This document shows positions 44,320 through 53,708 of a stretch of DNA of 64,000 nucleotides, one piece after another. This DNA is from Kuafuiihalomonas sp039024635 (GTDB taxonomy: Bacteria > Myxococcota > Kuafuiibacteriia > Kuafuiibacteriales > Kuafuiibacteriaceae): contig JBCCQA010000027.1 in the NCBI GenBank assembly GCA_039024635.1, forward strand, positions 11,563-75,562, given 5' to 3'. Positions within the stretch are counted from its first letter, which is position 1. The number at the start of each line of letters is the position of its first letter. Made by a program: the position numbers and the translations under genes. The notes beneath the pieces are model-generated. The model was not told where the DNA came from. It searched no databases and was given only the letters and a program-made list of their open reading frames with translations.

Positions 44320-46299
44320 TCAGATCCCGTCGAGAGCCCGCCGTAGTTCACACAGCTCCGAGGGGCTGATGAGATCCGGCGGCGGAATGTCCAGCTCTTC
44401 GATGAGTTCATCCTGCAGCGCTTCTCGATAGCGTGCAAACAGGCCGGCCGGCGTGATGTCGGGCCCCGAAGCCAGACCTAGGCAGCCATCGACCGGGCTG
44501 AAGAGATCCGGCTCGATGAAGTCCTCGGGGCAGAGAACCACTTCACCCGCCAGGGGGTCCTTGAAGTCTGGGGGCACATAGCGTCCCTGTATGCAGGCCA
44601 CCTTGAATGTGCCGAAGTCCGTCGGGTCATCGCGAGGTGCCTGGGCCAGATAGACCAAAACATCGTTGCGCGCGAAACTGTCGGCTTCGCCCGGACGAGC
44701 CGCAGGCGTCCCGAGCTGCACGTTACGTACGTCGAACTCGTAGCAGCGCCCACCTTGCGGGTTGGGCTCGATTTCATCGGTCCGGTAGCGATAGGAGAGC
44801 CCAGGGGCCGCGTTGCCTTCATCGAAGAAAAGGCTGGTGTGGAATCGAACTTCGTCCGCATTCGACCGTTCGTCGAGATCGGCGTCGGGGAGGGGATTGC
44901 CGATGTCGGATACGCGGGGCTGAGAGCCCACAATGACCTCCAGTCCATCGGGAATACCGTCGGCGTCGGTATCGAAGAGAGCAGTCGACGTTCGCAACAA
45001 CTGCTCTTCACACACGTTCAGGCCGTCGGCATCGACGTCTCTTCGCAGGTCCGGATCCTCGCAGCCTGGCGTCGGCACCAGAGGATCGAGCCCGTTGCGC
45101 GACCGAGAGCGCTCGATTCGGTCCGAGAATCCGTCCCCGTCCGTGTCTCGACTCTGGTCGTCCAGTCCCTCGACGATCTCGGTCTCGTCGTCGATACCGT
45201 CGCCATCGGTGTCGATGCGAAGGCCGGTGCTGGTCGCCATGTAGTTGGTGTTGGTGACGATGAGGTTCTTCAGCGCTTGCTCTCGCTTGATGCTGGTGAG
45301 GTCGAAACCCAGGAAGTCGATCTCCTCGGCGTTGCTGAAGTCTCGGAACACACCCTGACCGATCTCGGCCATGGTCCCGAGAAGGCTACGAGCTTCGTCG
45401 GCACAAACGAAGTTGACCCCGGCGATGACGAAACAGCCATCGGCGTTCAAGTCGTCGACGAGGCTCTGGTCGAACAGGAAGCCCGTCGACAGCCGCAGGT
45501 CACCGACCCCGAAGTTCTCGGCCAGCTCCATGATGTCCTGAACGACGTCGAAGATCTGGTAGGGCTGATTGTAGTCCTGGGAGGCCTCCAAGAACGGAAG
45601 CTGGGTGGGATTCTGACGAATGGCGTCCGGATCCTCACAGAAGAAGATGTTGGTGTCGGCCTCGCATATTCCCGCCGCCTGACTCTCCTGAGAACAGCAG
45701 GTGGGAAAGGGGTCTCCGTCGGAAAGGAAGAGCAACACGTAGCGGGTGCGAGCCAATTCGGCCGGCGGGCTGTCCAGCATGTCCTGGGAAAGCAGCAGGA
45801 ACGCGGACGAAAGGGCGCCCTGGTAGTCGGTGACCGAGTCGGCCACGTTGAGACCATTGACGGCCGCGGTGAGCGTATCGACGTCCCGAGTGAAGGCCCC
45901 GCTGAGGTCCACGCCAAAGGGGTCGGTGGCCGAGATGTCGGTGCCTGGCCTGGTCAGAACGGCGTCCGACTCGTTGAAGCGGATGACCGCGAACTCGACG
46001 CTCGGGTTCGCGCGAAGCCGGATGATGGCCTCCTCCACAGCCCGGGCTCGCAAGTTGTTTGGATCGACGAACTGCATCGAACCCGAGCCATCGATCATGA
46101 AGAGAATCTTGACCGGGAAGTCGGTGGCCTCGGGTGGGTCGGTGCAAAGCTCACCCTTGATGCGAAGGAGGTTGTCGACCTGCTCGACCTCGATGTTCTG
46201 GGATACGGTCAAAGGCGTATCGGTACAGCCAGCCGCAGACAGTGCGAGGGCGGCGGCAAGGGCGGGCATGGGTCGGAGGACGTGTGCGGTTGTGAGCAT
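44320..46299 (-). CDS. vWA + thrombospondin type 3 repeat lipoprotein (first copy)
   Basis: The ATG at 46299 is preceded by AGGAG at a good distance and gives 659 residues; an upstream in-frame ATG at 46362 falls in a hairpin and is less likely. A lipobox (LSAAGCTD) precedes a vWA domain with MIDAS FMIDGSGSM and RYVLLFLSDG, then thrombospondin-3-like repeats (DTDGDGIDDETE, DTDGDGFSDRIE, DVDADGLNVCEE, DTDADGIPDGLE) and a C-terminal beta-domain matching its paralog. Several Cys pairs occur in the vWA part. Probably a calcium-dependent surface adhesin. Confidence 0.88.
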   Translation of the reverse strand: MLTTAHVLRPMPALAAALALSAAGCTDTPLTVSQNIEVEQVDNLLRIKGELCTDPPEATDFPVKILFMIDGSGSMQFVDPNNLRARAVEEAIIRLRANPSVEFAVIRFNESDAVLTRPGTDISATDPFGVDLSGAFTRDVDTLTAAVNGLNVADSVTDYQGALSSAFLLLSQDMLDSPPAELARTRYVLLFLSDGDPFPTCCSQESQAAGICEADTNIFFCEDPDAIRQNPTQLPFLEASQDYNQPYQIFDVVQDIMELAENFGVGDLRLSTGFLFDQSLVDDLNADGCFVIAGVNFVCADEARSLLGTMAEIGQGVFRDFSNAEEIDFLGFDLTSIKREQALKNLIVTNTNYMATSTGLRIDTDGDGIDDETEIVEGLDDQSRDTDGDGFSDRIERSRSRNGLDPLVPTPGCEDPDLRRDVDADGLNVCEEQLLRTSTALFDTDADGIPDGLEVIVGSQPRVSDIGNPLPDADLDERSNADEVRFHTSLFFDEGNAAPGLSYRYRTDEIEPNPQGGRCYEFDVRNVQLGTPAARPGEADSFARNDVLVYLAQAPRDDPTDFGTFKVACIQGRYVPPDFKDPLAGEVVLCPEDFIEPDLFSPVDGCLGLASGPDITPAGLFARYREALQDELIEELDIPPPDLISPSELCELRRALDGI

Positions 46300-46313
46300 C
46301 AAGGTCTCCTCAC

Positions 46314-46353
46314 GACGAAAGCCGGGGTCGCTCGTGGCGACCCCGGCTTCGTC
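46314..46353 (-). terminator. strong 16-bp hairpin between MYXO-CTERM-like gene and vWA operon
   Basis: GACGAA and GCCGGGGTCG pair with CGACCCCGGC and TTCGTC around a 7-base loop, with a single bulged A. It sits between the stop of the thrombospondin-3 gene (46398) and the ATG at 46299, ending 14 bases before that start. No U-tract follows. It may terminate, attenuate or protect the upstream transcript. Confidence 0.6.
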
Positions 46354-46397
46354 TCGTTTCATCTAACTCGGCTTTGGAGCCGAATTCAATTCAGGCA

Positions 46398-47732
<1,335 letters not shown>

Positions 47733-47941
47733 GCCTGGTCTCTTCAGCACGGTCCGTGCCAACGCCGAGAGCCTCCTACGCGACGGCCTGAGCTTCAATC
47801 CGGGGCCCCCATCCCCCAGTGCCCCGGAGGACCAGGGGGCTGAGCCCCCCATCCGGTGTAAGTGAAGGTGTTGCGTCCGGGCCTCTTGTCCTCCAACCCC
47901 CTGATTTGACTTGGCCCTTGGACGACTATAGCCCTTCCGAC
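47733..47941. promoter_or_regulatory. divergent promoter region of the Glt/Nfs-like operon
   Basis: This 209-base region lies between the thrombospondin-3 gene and the plus-strand operon. TTGACT (47906-47911) and TATAGC (47927-47932) are separated by 15 bases, shorter than ideal. TATAGC ends 9 bases before the ATG at 47942. Confidence 0.4.
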
Positions 47942-48286
47942 ATGTCCCGTTGGGTCCTCGTGTTCGCGCTGCTCTTTGGAGCGGCCGAGATGCTGGCGCT
48001 CGCCCTCCCCGCGACGGCGGAGGCCGCACCCCAGCGTCGCCGCCGGAGACGGCGCCCTGCGCCGCCGCCTCCTCCGGCAGAACCACCCAAGCCGCCGCCG
48101 GGCGGATTCCGTGGGCCCACCCGCATCGACTTCGACGACCGGCTCATCCAAGGCCAGACCAACAAGAGTGGGGCCGTCGTTCTATTCAGTCGAAAGGCCT
48201 CCAACATCTCGTCCATGGTTCGACGACGGAAGTCGTTCAAGCACCTTACGATCCAGACGGTCTACGACGAGGGCGAGAGTCGATGA
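47942..48286 (+). CDS. small secreted Pro/Arg-rich protein, first gene of Glt/Nfs-like operon
   Basis: The 114-residue protein has a signal peptide (WVLVFALLFGAAEMLALALP, A-x-A cleavage near 29), an Arg/Pro-rich linker (about 30-55) and a conserved-looking domain with IDFDDRLIQGQTNKSGAVVLF and SMVRRRKSFKHLTI. I recall similar small proteins beside AgmX-like genes in myxobacteria but cannot name the family. It overlaps the FHA gene by 4 bp, so they are probably made together. Confidence 0.75.
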   Translation: MSRWVLVFALLFGAAEMLALALPATAEAAPQRRRRRRRPAPPPPPAEPPKPPPGGFRGPTRIDFDDRLIQGQTNKSGAVVLFSRKASNISSMVRRRKSFKHLTIQTVYDEGESR

Positions 48287-50592
48287 GCCAAGCCCTCCTC
48301 CAGGTCTTCGTTTTCCGATCCGGAAGTTACGTCGGCTCCGAAGTCTTTACCGAGCCCGAGATCGTCATCGGAAGCGGCGAAGGCGTCGACCTGTTCATCG
48401 AAGAGGCGGCGGCCAACCACGCCATTCTCAACCGCAACGACGGCCAAGCCACGCTCCTCGATCTAGGTTCGCCTCAGGGAACCAAGGTCAACCGAGCGCC
48501 GATTCAGCACTGTTACGTATCACCTCGAGACGAGATCCAGATCGCGGGCCACACGCTCAAGCTGAAGTTCGTTCAGCCCGCGCGAACGAGCCCCAAGGCA
48601 CCGCCGCCAGTGGCTCCGCCGCCCGCAGCACCAGTCGAAACGCTGGCGGCGAGGCAGCGAAGCGAAGCTGCGCCCGCAGGCTCCATCGAAGATCTCATCT
48701 CCAACGAGCTGGCCAACGATTCCGCACCATTGAGCCCAGACGTCATCGCGTCGGTAGACCTACCACATACGCCCGATCTCAGCGCCATGAGCGATTTCGG
48801 CAGCCTCGACGATGCCCTGAATTCGGCCTTCGTCTCTCGAGAAGACGAGGCAATTCCCGTCGCGCCACCCCAGAGCGGCGACGACCAGCTCCCCCTTCAG
48901 GCCGGCTTCGAGCCCGAGACGAGACAGATGGTGCCGGCGGCACCGCCCCGCAACACGGAGCTACCGAGCTTCGAGTCCGACGCGCCCGTCGCCCTCCCCT
49001 CCTCGGCCTTTCCCGAGCCCGCTGCCTCCCAGCCCTCCTTCCCGAGCGATGGCCCGACCGAGGCCGTCGAACCCGACTTATCGATGGTTCAAGCTCTGGA
49101 CACGGCCCAGGCCCCGCTACCTGACCCCTTCGACGGTCTGGCCGCCTCGGCCGAGATCGAAGACGACGACCCGCCGGACGAGGACGAGATTGAAGCGGAG
49201 CGGGATGCGGACTTCTCTCTCGTCGAGAAGCTCATCCAGGAGGGCAACGTCCGAGAGGGCAAGGAAGCCTTGGAGCTCCTTTGTCATCGAGACGACGCCC
49301 TCAAGGCGGCGACGATGATCTCCAGGAAGGGCGAGAAGATCGTCCTTGGTCGCCGTCGACAGAACCAGATCGTCCCTGACGGCGGCCACAAAGGCATGCC
49401 CCTCGCCAAGGTCCTGGACACGGGCAAGGCCGAGGTCAGAGTCCCTGCCAGCGCCGAAGGCTTCGTCCTTCAGTCCGGTAAGCGCGTCCCCCTCGACCAG
49501 CTCAAGACCCCCGAACGCGTCGTCAATAAGAAGGCCGACGCTTATCGAGTGCCTCTGGCCGCTGGCGCCCAGATGCACATGAACCTGGGCGACACGAGCT
49601 ACTTTCTACGTTTCGTCGATCCGCCCAAGGTCAAGCAAGAGCCCTTCCGCCTCGTGATCGACAAGATCGTTCAGTACGCGGTCGGCGGGGCGGTTGGCGT
49701 GCACCTCGTGGCCTTCCTGGTCATTGGACTGATGTCTTCGGGCGAGAAGTTCAGTGATCTGGCCACCGAGCAGTGGGCCGAGCCTACTTTGGAGGAGATC
49801 CGAGACGTCGAGATCGAGCCGGAGCCGGAACCAGAGCCGGAGCCGGAGCCCATTGCCGAGCCTGAGCCCGAGCCTCCGCCGCCGGAACCCAAGCAGAAAC
49901 CAAAGCCGACGCCCAAGCGTCGTCAAAAGGCCAAGCCCGAGCCGACCGCAGCCGAGCCAAAAGGCGCGCCTGCGAAGGAGGTCAAGAAGGCAGGTGTCCT
50001 GGGCGCAATGGGCAAGCTCAACTTGGCCGCTCCGGGCAAGAAGGCCATGGTCCAGGCGGTCTCCAACGTCGACGCAGTGAAAACGCCGGGCGGCAGCAAT
50101 TACAGAGTCGGGGCCCTGGTCGGCAAGACGCCGAGCTCAAAGCTCAGCGTCGGGGGCGGCGGGGGCGGAAAGCTCCTGACTCGAGGCAGCGCCTCGCTCC
50201 TCAAGGGCGGAAGTGGACTGGCCAAGATCGGAAAGAAGGGAGGCTCGGTCCGGGGCAAGGTCGCAAGGGCCAGCAGCCGCCGACTGCAGTCTCAAGGCTC
50301 CATCGACCGCAACGCCGTGCTCAAGGTCATCAACAGCCACATCAGCGAGGTCCAATACTGCTATGAAAAGAATCTACTCAAAGACCCGAGCCTGAAGGGA
50401 AAGGTGTCCGTCGAGTGGACCATCGGCGGCTCCGGCTCGGTGACGCGCGTACGGCAGAAGACCTCCACCTTGCGCAGCCCCCAGGTGTCGAGCTGCATCC
50501 TTCAGGCGATCAAACGCTGGCGCTTCCCCAAGCCCACCGGCGGCAACGTCACCATCTCTTTCCCCTTCGTCTTCTCTCAATCTCAGTTCTGA
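48283..50592 (+). CDS. FHA-like / membrane / AgmX-PglI C-terminal domain protein (GltG/NfsG-like)
   Basis: The 769-residue protein starts with an FHA-like domain (about 8-95). Its phospho-binding Arg and Ser are replaced (IGSGEGVD, AAANHAIL) while GTKVN is kept, so phosphothreonine binding is doubtful. An acidic Pro-rich linker, a second soluble domain (about 305-455), a transmembrane helix (about 462-485), a Pro/Glu-rich spacer (about 505-560) and a Gly/Lys/Ser-rich segment follow. The last ~100 residues match the TonB-like AgmX/PglI C-terminal domain (VQYCYEKNL, SSCILQAIKRWRFP). GltG/GltJ and NfsG of Myxococcus have this organisation and link inner-membrane motors to the periplasm. No TolQR-like motor gene is in the window. 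Confidence 0.85.
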   Translation: MSQALLQVFVFRSGSYVGSEVFTEPEIVIGSGEGVDLFIEEAAANHAILNRNDGQATLLDLGSPQGTKVNRAPIQHCYVSPRDEIQIAGHTLKLKFVQPARTSPKAPPPVAPPPAAPVETLAARQRSEAAPAGSIEDLISNELANDSAPLSPDVIASVDLPHTPDLSAMSDFGSLDDALNSAFVSREDEAIPVAPPQSGDDQLPLQAGFEPETRQMVPAAPPRNTELPSFESDAPVALPSSAFPEPAASQPSFPSDGPTEAVEPDLSMVQALDTAQAPLPDPFDGLAASAEIEDDDPPDEDEIEAERDADFSLVEKLIQEGNVREGKEALELLCHRDDALKAATMISRKGEKIVLGRRRQNQIVPDGGHKGMPLAKVLDTGKAEVRVPASAEGFVLQSGKRVPLDQLKTPERVVNKKADAYRVPLAAGAQMHMNLGDTSYFLRFVDPPKVKQEPFRLVIDKIVQYAVGGAVGVHLVAFLVIGLMSSGEKFSDLATEQWAEPTLEEIRDVEIEPEPEPEPEPEPIAEPEPEPPPPEPKQKPKPTPKRRQKAKPEPTAAEPKGAPAKEVKKAGVLGAMGKLNLAAPGKKAMVQAVSNVDAVKTPGGSNYRVGALVGKTPSSKLSVGGGGGGKLLTRGSASLLKGGSGLAKIGKKGGSVRGKVARASSRRLQSQGSIDRNAVLKVINSHISEVQYCYEKNLLKDPSLKGKVSVEWTIGGSGSVTRVRQKTSTLRSPQVSSCILQAIKRWRFPKPTGGNVTISFPFVFSQSQF

Positions 50593-50606
50593 CTTAGCCT
50601 CTCGTC

Positions 50607-51338
50607 ATGCGCGCCCTTCTTTGCACAGTGCTCCTGGCCGTGACGGCGTCGTCGGCACAGGCCCAGGGCCTGGAGTCCTACGACGAGGTCGCAGTCCAGA
50701 AGCGCAAGTACCAACTCGCCAACGAGCTCCGACTGTCCGTCGGGACCCTGCCCATCGATCCCTATCGGAAGGGCTTTGCCGGCAGCTTGAGCTTCACCCG
50801 ACACTTCAATCAGTTCCTGGCTTGGGAGATCTTCCATGCCTCCTTCAGCCTCCTCACACGCACCGATCTTTCGGAAGAACTCATAAACGTGTTCGGCGCC
50901 AACCCCGAGTCCAACCGCTTTGCTGCGCCTCGAATGGTCCTAACGACCGGAATCGAGCTGACGCCCCTGTACGGAAAGTGGGCGCTTCTCAATGACGGTC
51001 AGATTCATCACGCCTTCATCGTCGGCGGCTACGGCGGAGTCATCTTCGGGAACCGCGTAGAGGAGCGCAGTCGAGCGATCACCGGCTTCGATGTGAGCCG
51101 CACTCTGAGCGACGTCCGACCCTCTTTCGGACCCGGCATCGGCTATCGCGTCTACCTCAACAACAGCTTCTCTCTCCGAGTGGACACGAGGCTCCTCTTC
51201 TCCATTCGACCCGACTACGGGCTCGACCCCACCATCACCGCCGACCCCGACACCGGCGAGGTACCGAGTCAGTTCGGCGTGGATTCGGTACTACTCATCA
51301 ACCTGGGGCTGGCCTGGAACTTCGGAGCGGACGTATGA
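50607..51338 (+). CDS. outer-membrane beta-barrel protein (GltA/NfsA-like), copy 1
   Basis: The 243-residue protein has a signal peptide (LLCTVLLAVTASSAQAQG), then amphipathic strands typical of the Myxococcota OMP beta-barrel family (LANELRLSVGTLPIDPYRKGF as the first strand pair; FAAPRMVLTTGIELTPLYGKW; FGPGIGYRVYLNN). It ends in an aromatic-bearing strand (GLAWNFGADV). In Glt/Nfs loci two such barrels sit next to the TPR genes. The next gene is a paralog with a 4-bp overlap. Confidence 0.82.
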   Translation: MRALLCTVLLAVTASSAQAQGLESYDEVAVQKRKYQLANELRLSVGTLPIDPYRKGFAGSLSFTRHFNQFLAWEIFHASFSLLTRTDLSEELINVFGANPESNRFAAPRMVLTTGIELTPLYGKWALLNDGQIHHAFIVGGYGGVIFGNRVEERSRAITGFDVSRTLSDVRPSFGPGIGYRVYLNNSFSLRVDTRLLFSIRPDYGLDPTITADPDTGEVPSQFGVDSVLLINLGLAWNFGADV

Positions 51339-52111
51339 AGCGCCTACTTTTGGCCGCGATGCTGCTCGCGCCCTCCGGCTCGGCTTGGGCCGGAATCGAG
51401 GAGCAGCTCCGAAGCGGGGAGATCATCGCCGTCGACGAGCGGCCCTATCGGATGATCCACGAGTTCTCGGTCAGCGGCGGCGTCATTCCAACCGATGCCT
51501 ACTACCTCGGCATCTCCTTAGGCGGAGCCTACACCCTTCATCTGTCCGACATCTGGGCTTGGGAGGCCTTCAACTTTCAGTACAGCGCCAACGTCTCCAC
51601 CGATTTGGAGTCGGAGCTCCTGGAGGCCTTCGAGGTCACGCCCGAGCGAGACCCCCGTCTTCAGTACCTGCTCACCTCTTCCCTGGTGGTCACGCCCCTG
51701 TTCGGAAAGCAGGCCGTGCTCAACAAGGGCATCGTCTTTCAGGGCGTCCACTTCGCTCTCGGCGGCGGCGTGGCCAATTTCGCGGGCGATGACGCCGACG
51801 ACGCCTTTCTACCCCAGCTGAGTTTCGGCCCCGGACTGCGCTTCTTCCTCGGCCAGGCTGTATCGACCCGACTCGATCTGCGGGGCATTGCGGCCTTCGA
51901 CGCAGTCGCCGACAGCCTGGAGGTCGAGTTCCTTTTCCACAGCTACCTGTCTTTCTCCTTCAACTTCGGAAAGAAGCGAGCGACCGAGTTGGGCGACGAG
52001 GAGCTGGTCGACGAGTCGACGGGCTACGAGAAGCTCGACGAGCTCTATCCCGGCAGCGACCCCTCGGTGGTTGTGCTTCGGGAGGGCGCGGAGGACGACG
52101 ATGAGGACTGA
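51335..52111 (+). CDS. outer-membrane beta-barrel protein (GltB/NfsB-like), copy 2
   Basis: The 258-residue protein is a diverged paralog of the previous gene: signal peptide (LLLAAMLLAPSGSAWA), HEFSVSGGVIPTDAYYLG, SSLVVTPLFGKQAVLN, FGPGLRFFLGQ and SFSFNFGKK. It carries an extra acidic C-terminal tail (ending EGAEDDDED), probably periplasmic. Overlaps by 4 bp upstream and 11 bp downstream. Likely forms a pair with the preceding barrel in the outer membrane. Confidence 0.82.
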   Translation: MKRLLLAAMLLAPSGSAWAGIEEQLRSGEIIAVDERPYRMIHEFSVSGGVIPTDAYYLGISLGGAYTLHLSDIWAWEAFNFQYSANVSTDLESELLEAFEVTPERDPRLQYLLTSSLVVTPLFGKQAVLNKGIVFQGVHFALGGGVANFAGDDADDAFLPQLSFGPGLRFFLGQAVSTRLDLRGIAAFDAVADSLEVEFLFHSYLSFSFNFGKKRATELGDEELVDESTGYEKLDELYPGSDPSVVVLREGAEDDDED

Positions 52112-53708
52112 GATCCTGTCGGCGGCACTCTTGATCGGACTGGCTACTTCCGCCGTCGGCGCACCCCAGGACGAAGAGACCTTCGATCAGCCCACAGACT
52201 TCGAAGAAGAGGGGCTCGACGGAGAGGAAGCTCCCCCCCCGGCCGAGGATGGCGCGTTGGACAAAGTCACCGGGGAAGCGGCGGTGGAAGCCGACGCCGA
52301 AGACATCCAGGGCCCCAACAAACGGGGCGCGGCTCCCCCTGAGCGCTTCGAGGAGGGTCTGCGGGCCTTCTACTCCGACAACTACAAGGACGCGGCAGCC
52401 CTGATGTACGACTACATCGCGACCAACGAAGCGACGGTCGAAAACTACGAGTGGGCCGAGTACTTCTTGGGCGTCTCGCTTGCGCGAATGGGCTACCGAC
52501 ACGCTGGAGCCGAGTATCTGTACAACGTAGCCAAGAACCGCACGCGGCCCGAGATCCTGCCCGAGGCCTTGATCGAGATCGAGAAGCTCTTCCGGGAGCC
52601 TCACGACGAGACCCTCTTGGTCGACAAGCTCATCGTCGACAGCGATTTCGGCTTCTTGCCCGACTACATCTCAGCCTTCGTACGCTATCACCAGGGACTG
52701 TCAGACCTCCGGGCAGGACGTTTGGTGTGGGCCAAGCGGCTCTTCGATCAGGTTCCGGACGACGACCCCTACTACCCGAAGGCGCTCTTCGCCCTCGCCG
52801 TTCAGAAGTGGAGAGCGAACAAGACGGCCGAGGCTGTCCGCATGTTCCGCATCGCCCTCGCACACCCTCAAGCCCGTCGAGAGCTTCGGAACGAGTGTCG
52901 ACTCGCCTTGGCCCGGGTGCTCTATGAGCGGGAGGAGTACAAAGACGCCCTCAAGATCTACGACTCGGTCGAAGTGCCGGAGCTGTCGGTCTCGGAGGCC
53001 TCGCTCTACCTCGAGAAAGCTTGGACCAGCTACTGGCTGCGTGACTTCCGCAAGACCATGGGAATCCTCTACGCCTTGGAGGCGCCGAGCTACAAAGACT
53101 TCTACGCTCCGGAGAAGTACCTGCTCCGCTCTCTGGTCTATATGAACCTCTGCCACTACATCCCCGCCAAGCGAGAGATTCGCCGCTTCCGCTTTCGCTT
53201 CACCGAGCCCTTGGAGTCGATTCGACAACGCATCGACTTGCGGGAGGACGCCGTCCTGCGCCGGGCTGCTCTTCAAGACGGCCGGATCGGTCGTTCCGCC
53301 GACTTTCGACGCATGCTGGCCCGGGAGGCCGACGCCATCGACTTCGTCGGTGGGCCCTGGATCGAGACCGGCCTCGATGAGCAGCTGCGGACGATTTACG
53401 GTTTGGCCATCGAGAAGTCCGATCTTCGGCTGGGCGCGGCTCTTCGCGACCAGACCCGAACCCGGGCCGAAGAGCTGGTGGAGTTCGAAGAGCAGATGTA
53501 CCTGCTCGACTACGAGGTTGGCCTCGCCATCTATCGACGCCTCCGGAAGGAAGATGCTCGCCGGCAAACCGAAGAAGACGACCTGAGCATCCCCGCCGCA
53601 GGTGACGAGACCTACTTCGCCTTCCGGGACGAGTTCTGGAACGACGAGCTCGATACCTACGACTTCTTCATCGACAACCGCTGCTTCGACGCTGGAGGCA
53701 CCGAATGA
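52101..53708 (+). CDS. periplasmic TPR-type protein (GltC/NfsC-like)
   Basis: The ATG at 52101, inside the end of the previous gene, gives 535 residues with a signal peptide (ILSAALLIGLATSAVGAP), an acidic Glu/Asp/Pro linker (about 22-70) and a helical repeat region: GLRAFYSDNYKDAAALMYDY, EYFLGVSLARMGYRHAGAEY, KALFALAVQKWRANKTAEAVR. The later half is helical with conserved aromatic residues (DYEVGLAIYRRL). Size, position after two barrels and before a ~1100-residue TPR protein match GltC/NfsC. A periplasmic scaffold role is inferred. Confidence 0.78.
   Translation: MRTEILSAALLIGLATSAVGAPQDEETFDQPTDFEEEGLDGEEAPPPAEDGALDKVTGEAAVEADAEDIQGPNKRGAAPPERFEEGLRAFYSDNYKDAAALMYDYIATNEATVENYEWAEYFLGVSLARMGYRHAGAEYLYNVAKNRTRPEILPEALIEIEKLFREPHDETLLVDKLIVDSDFGFLPDYISAFVRYHQGLSDLRAGRLVWAKRLFDQVPDDDPYYPKALFALAVQKWRANKTAEAVRMFRIALAHPQARRELRNECRLALARVLYEREEYKDALKIYDSVEVPELSVSEASLYLEKAWTSYWLRDFRKTMGILYALEAPSYKDFYAPEKYLLRSLVYMNLCHYIPAKREIRRFRFRFTEPLESIRQRIDLREDAVLRRAALQDGRIGRSADFRRMLAREADAIDFVGGPWIETGLDEQLRTIYGLAIEKSDLRLGAALRDQTRTRAEELVEFEEQMYLLDYEVGLAIYRRLRKEDARRQTEEDDLSIPAAGDETYFAFRDEFWNDELDTYDFFIDNRCFDAGGTE

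Noticed and set aside
47976..49124. 382-codon plus-strand frame overlapping the FHA gene
   Set aside because: Arg/Pro-rich out-of-frame shadow; the FHA-like frame has domain structure and a coupled start.
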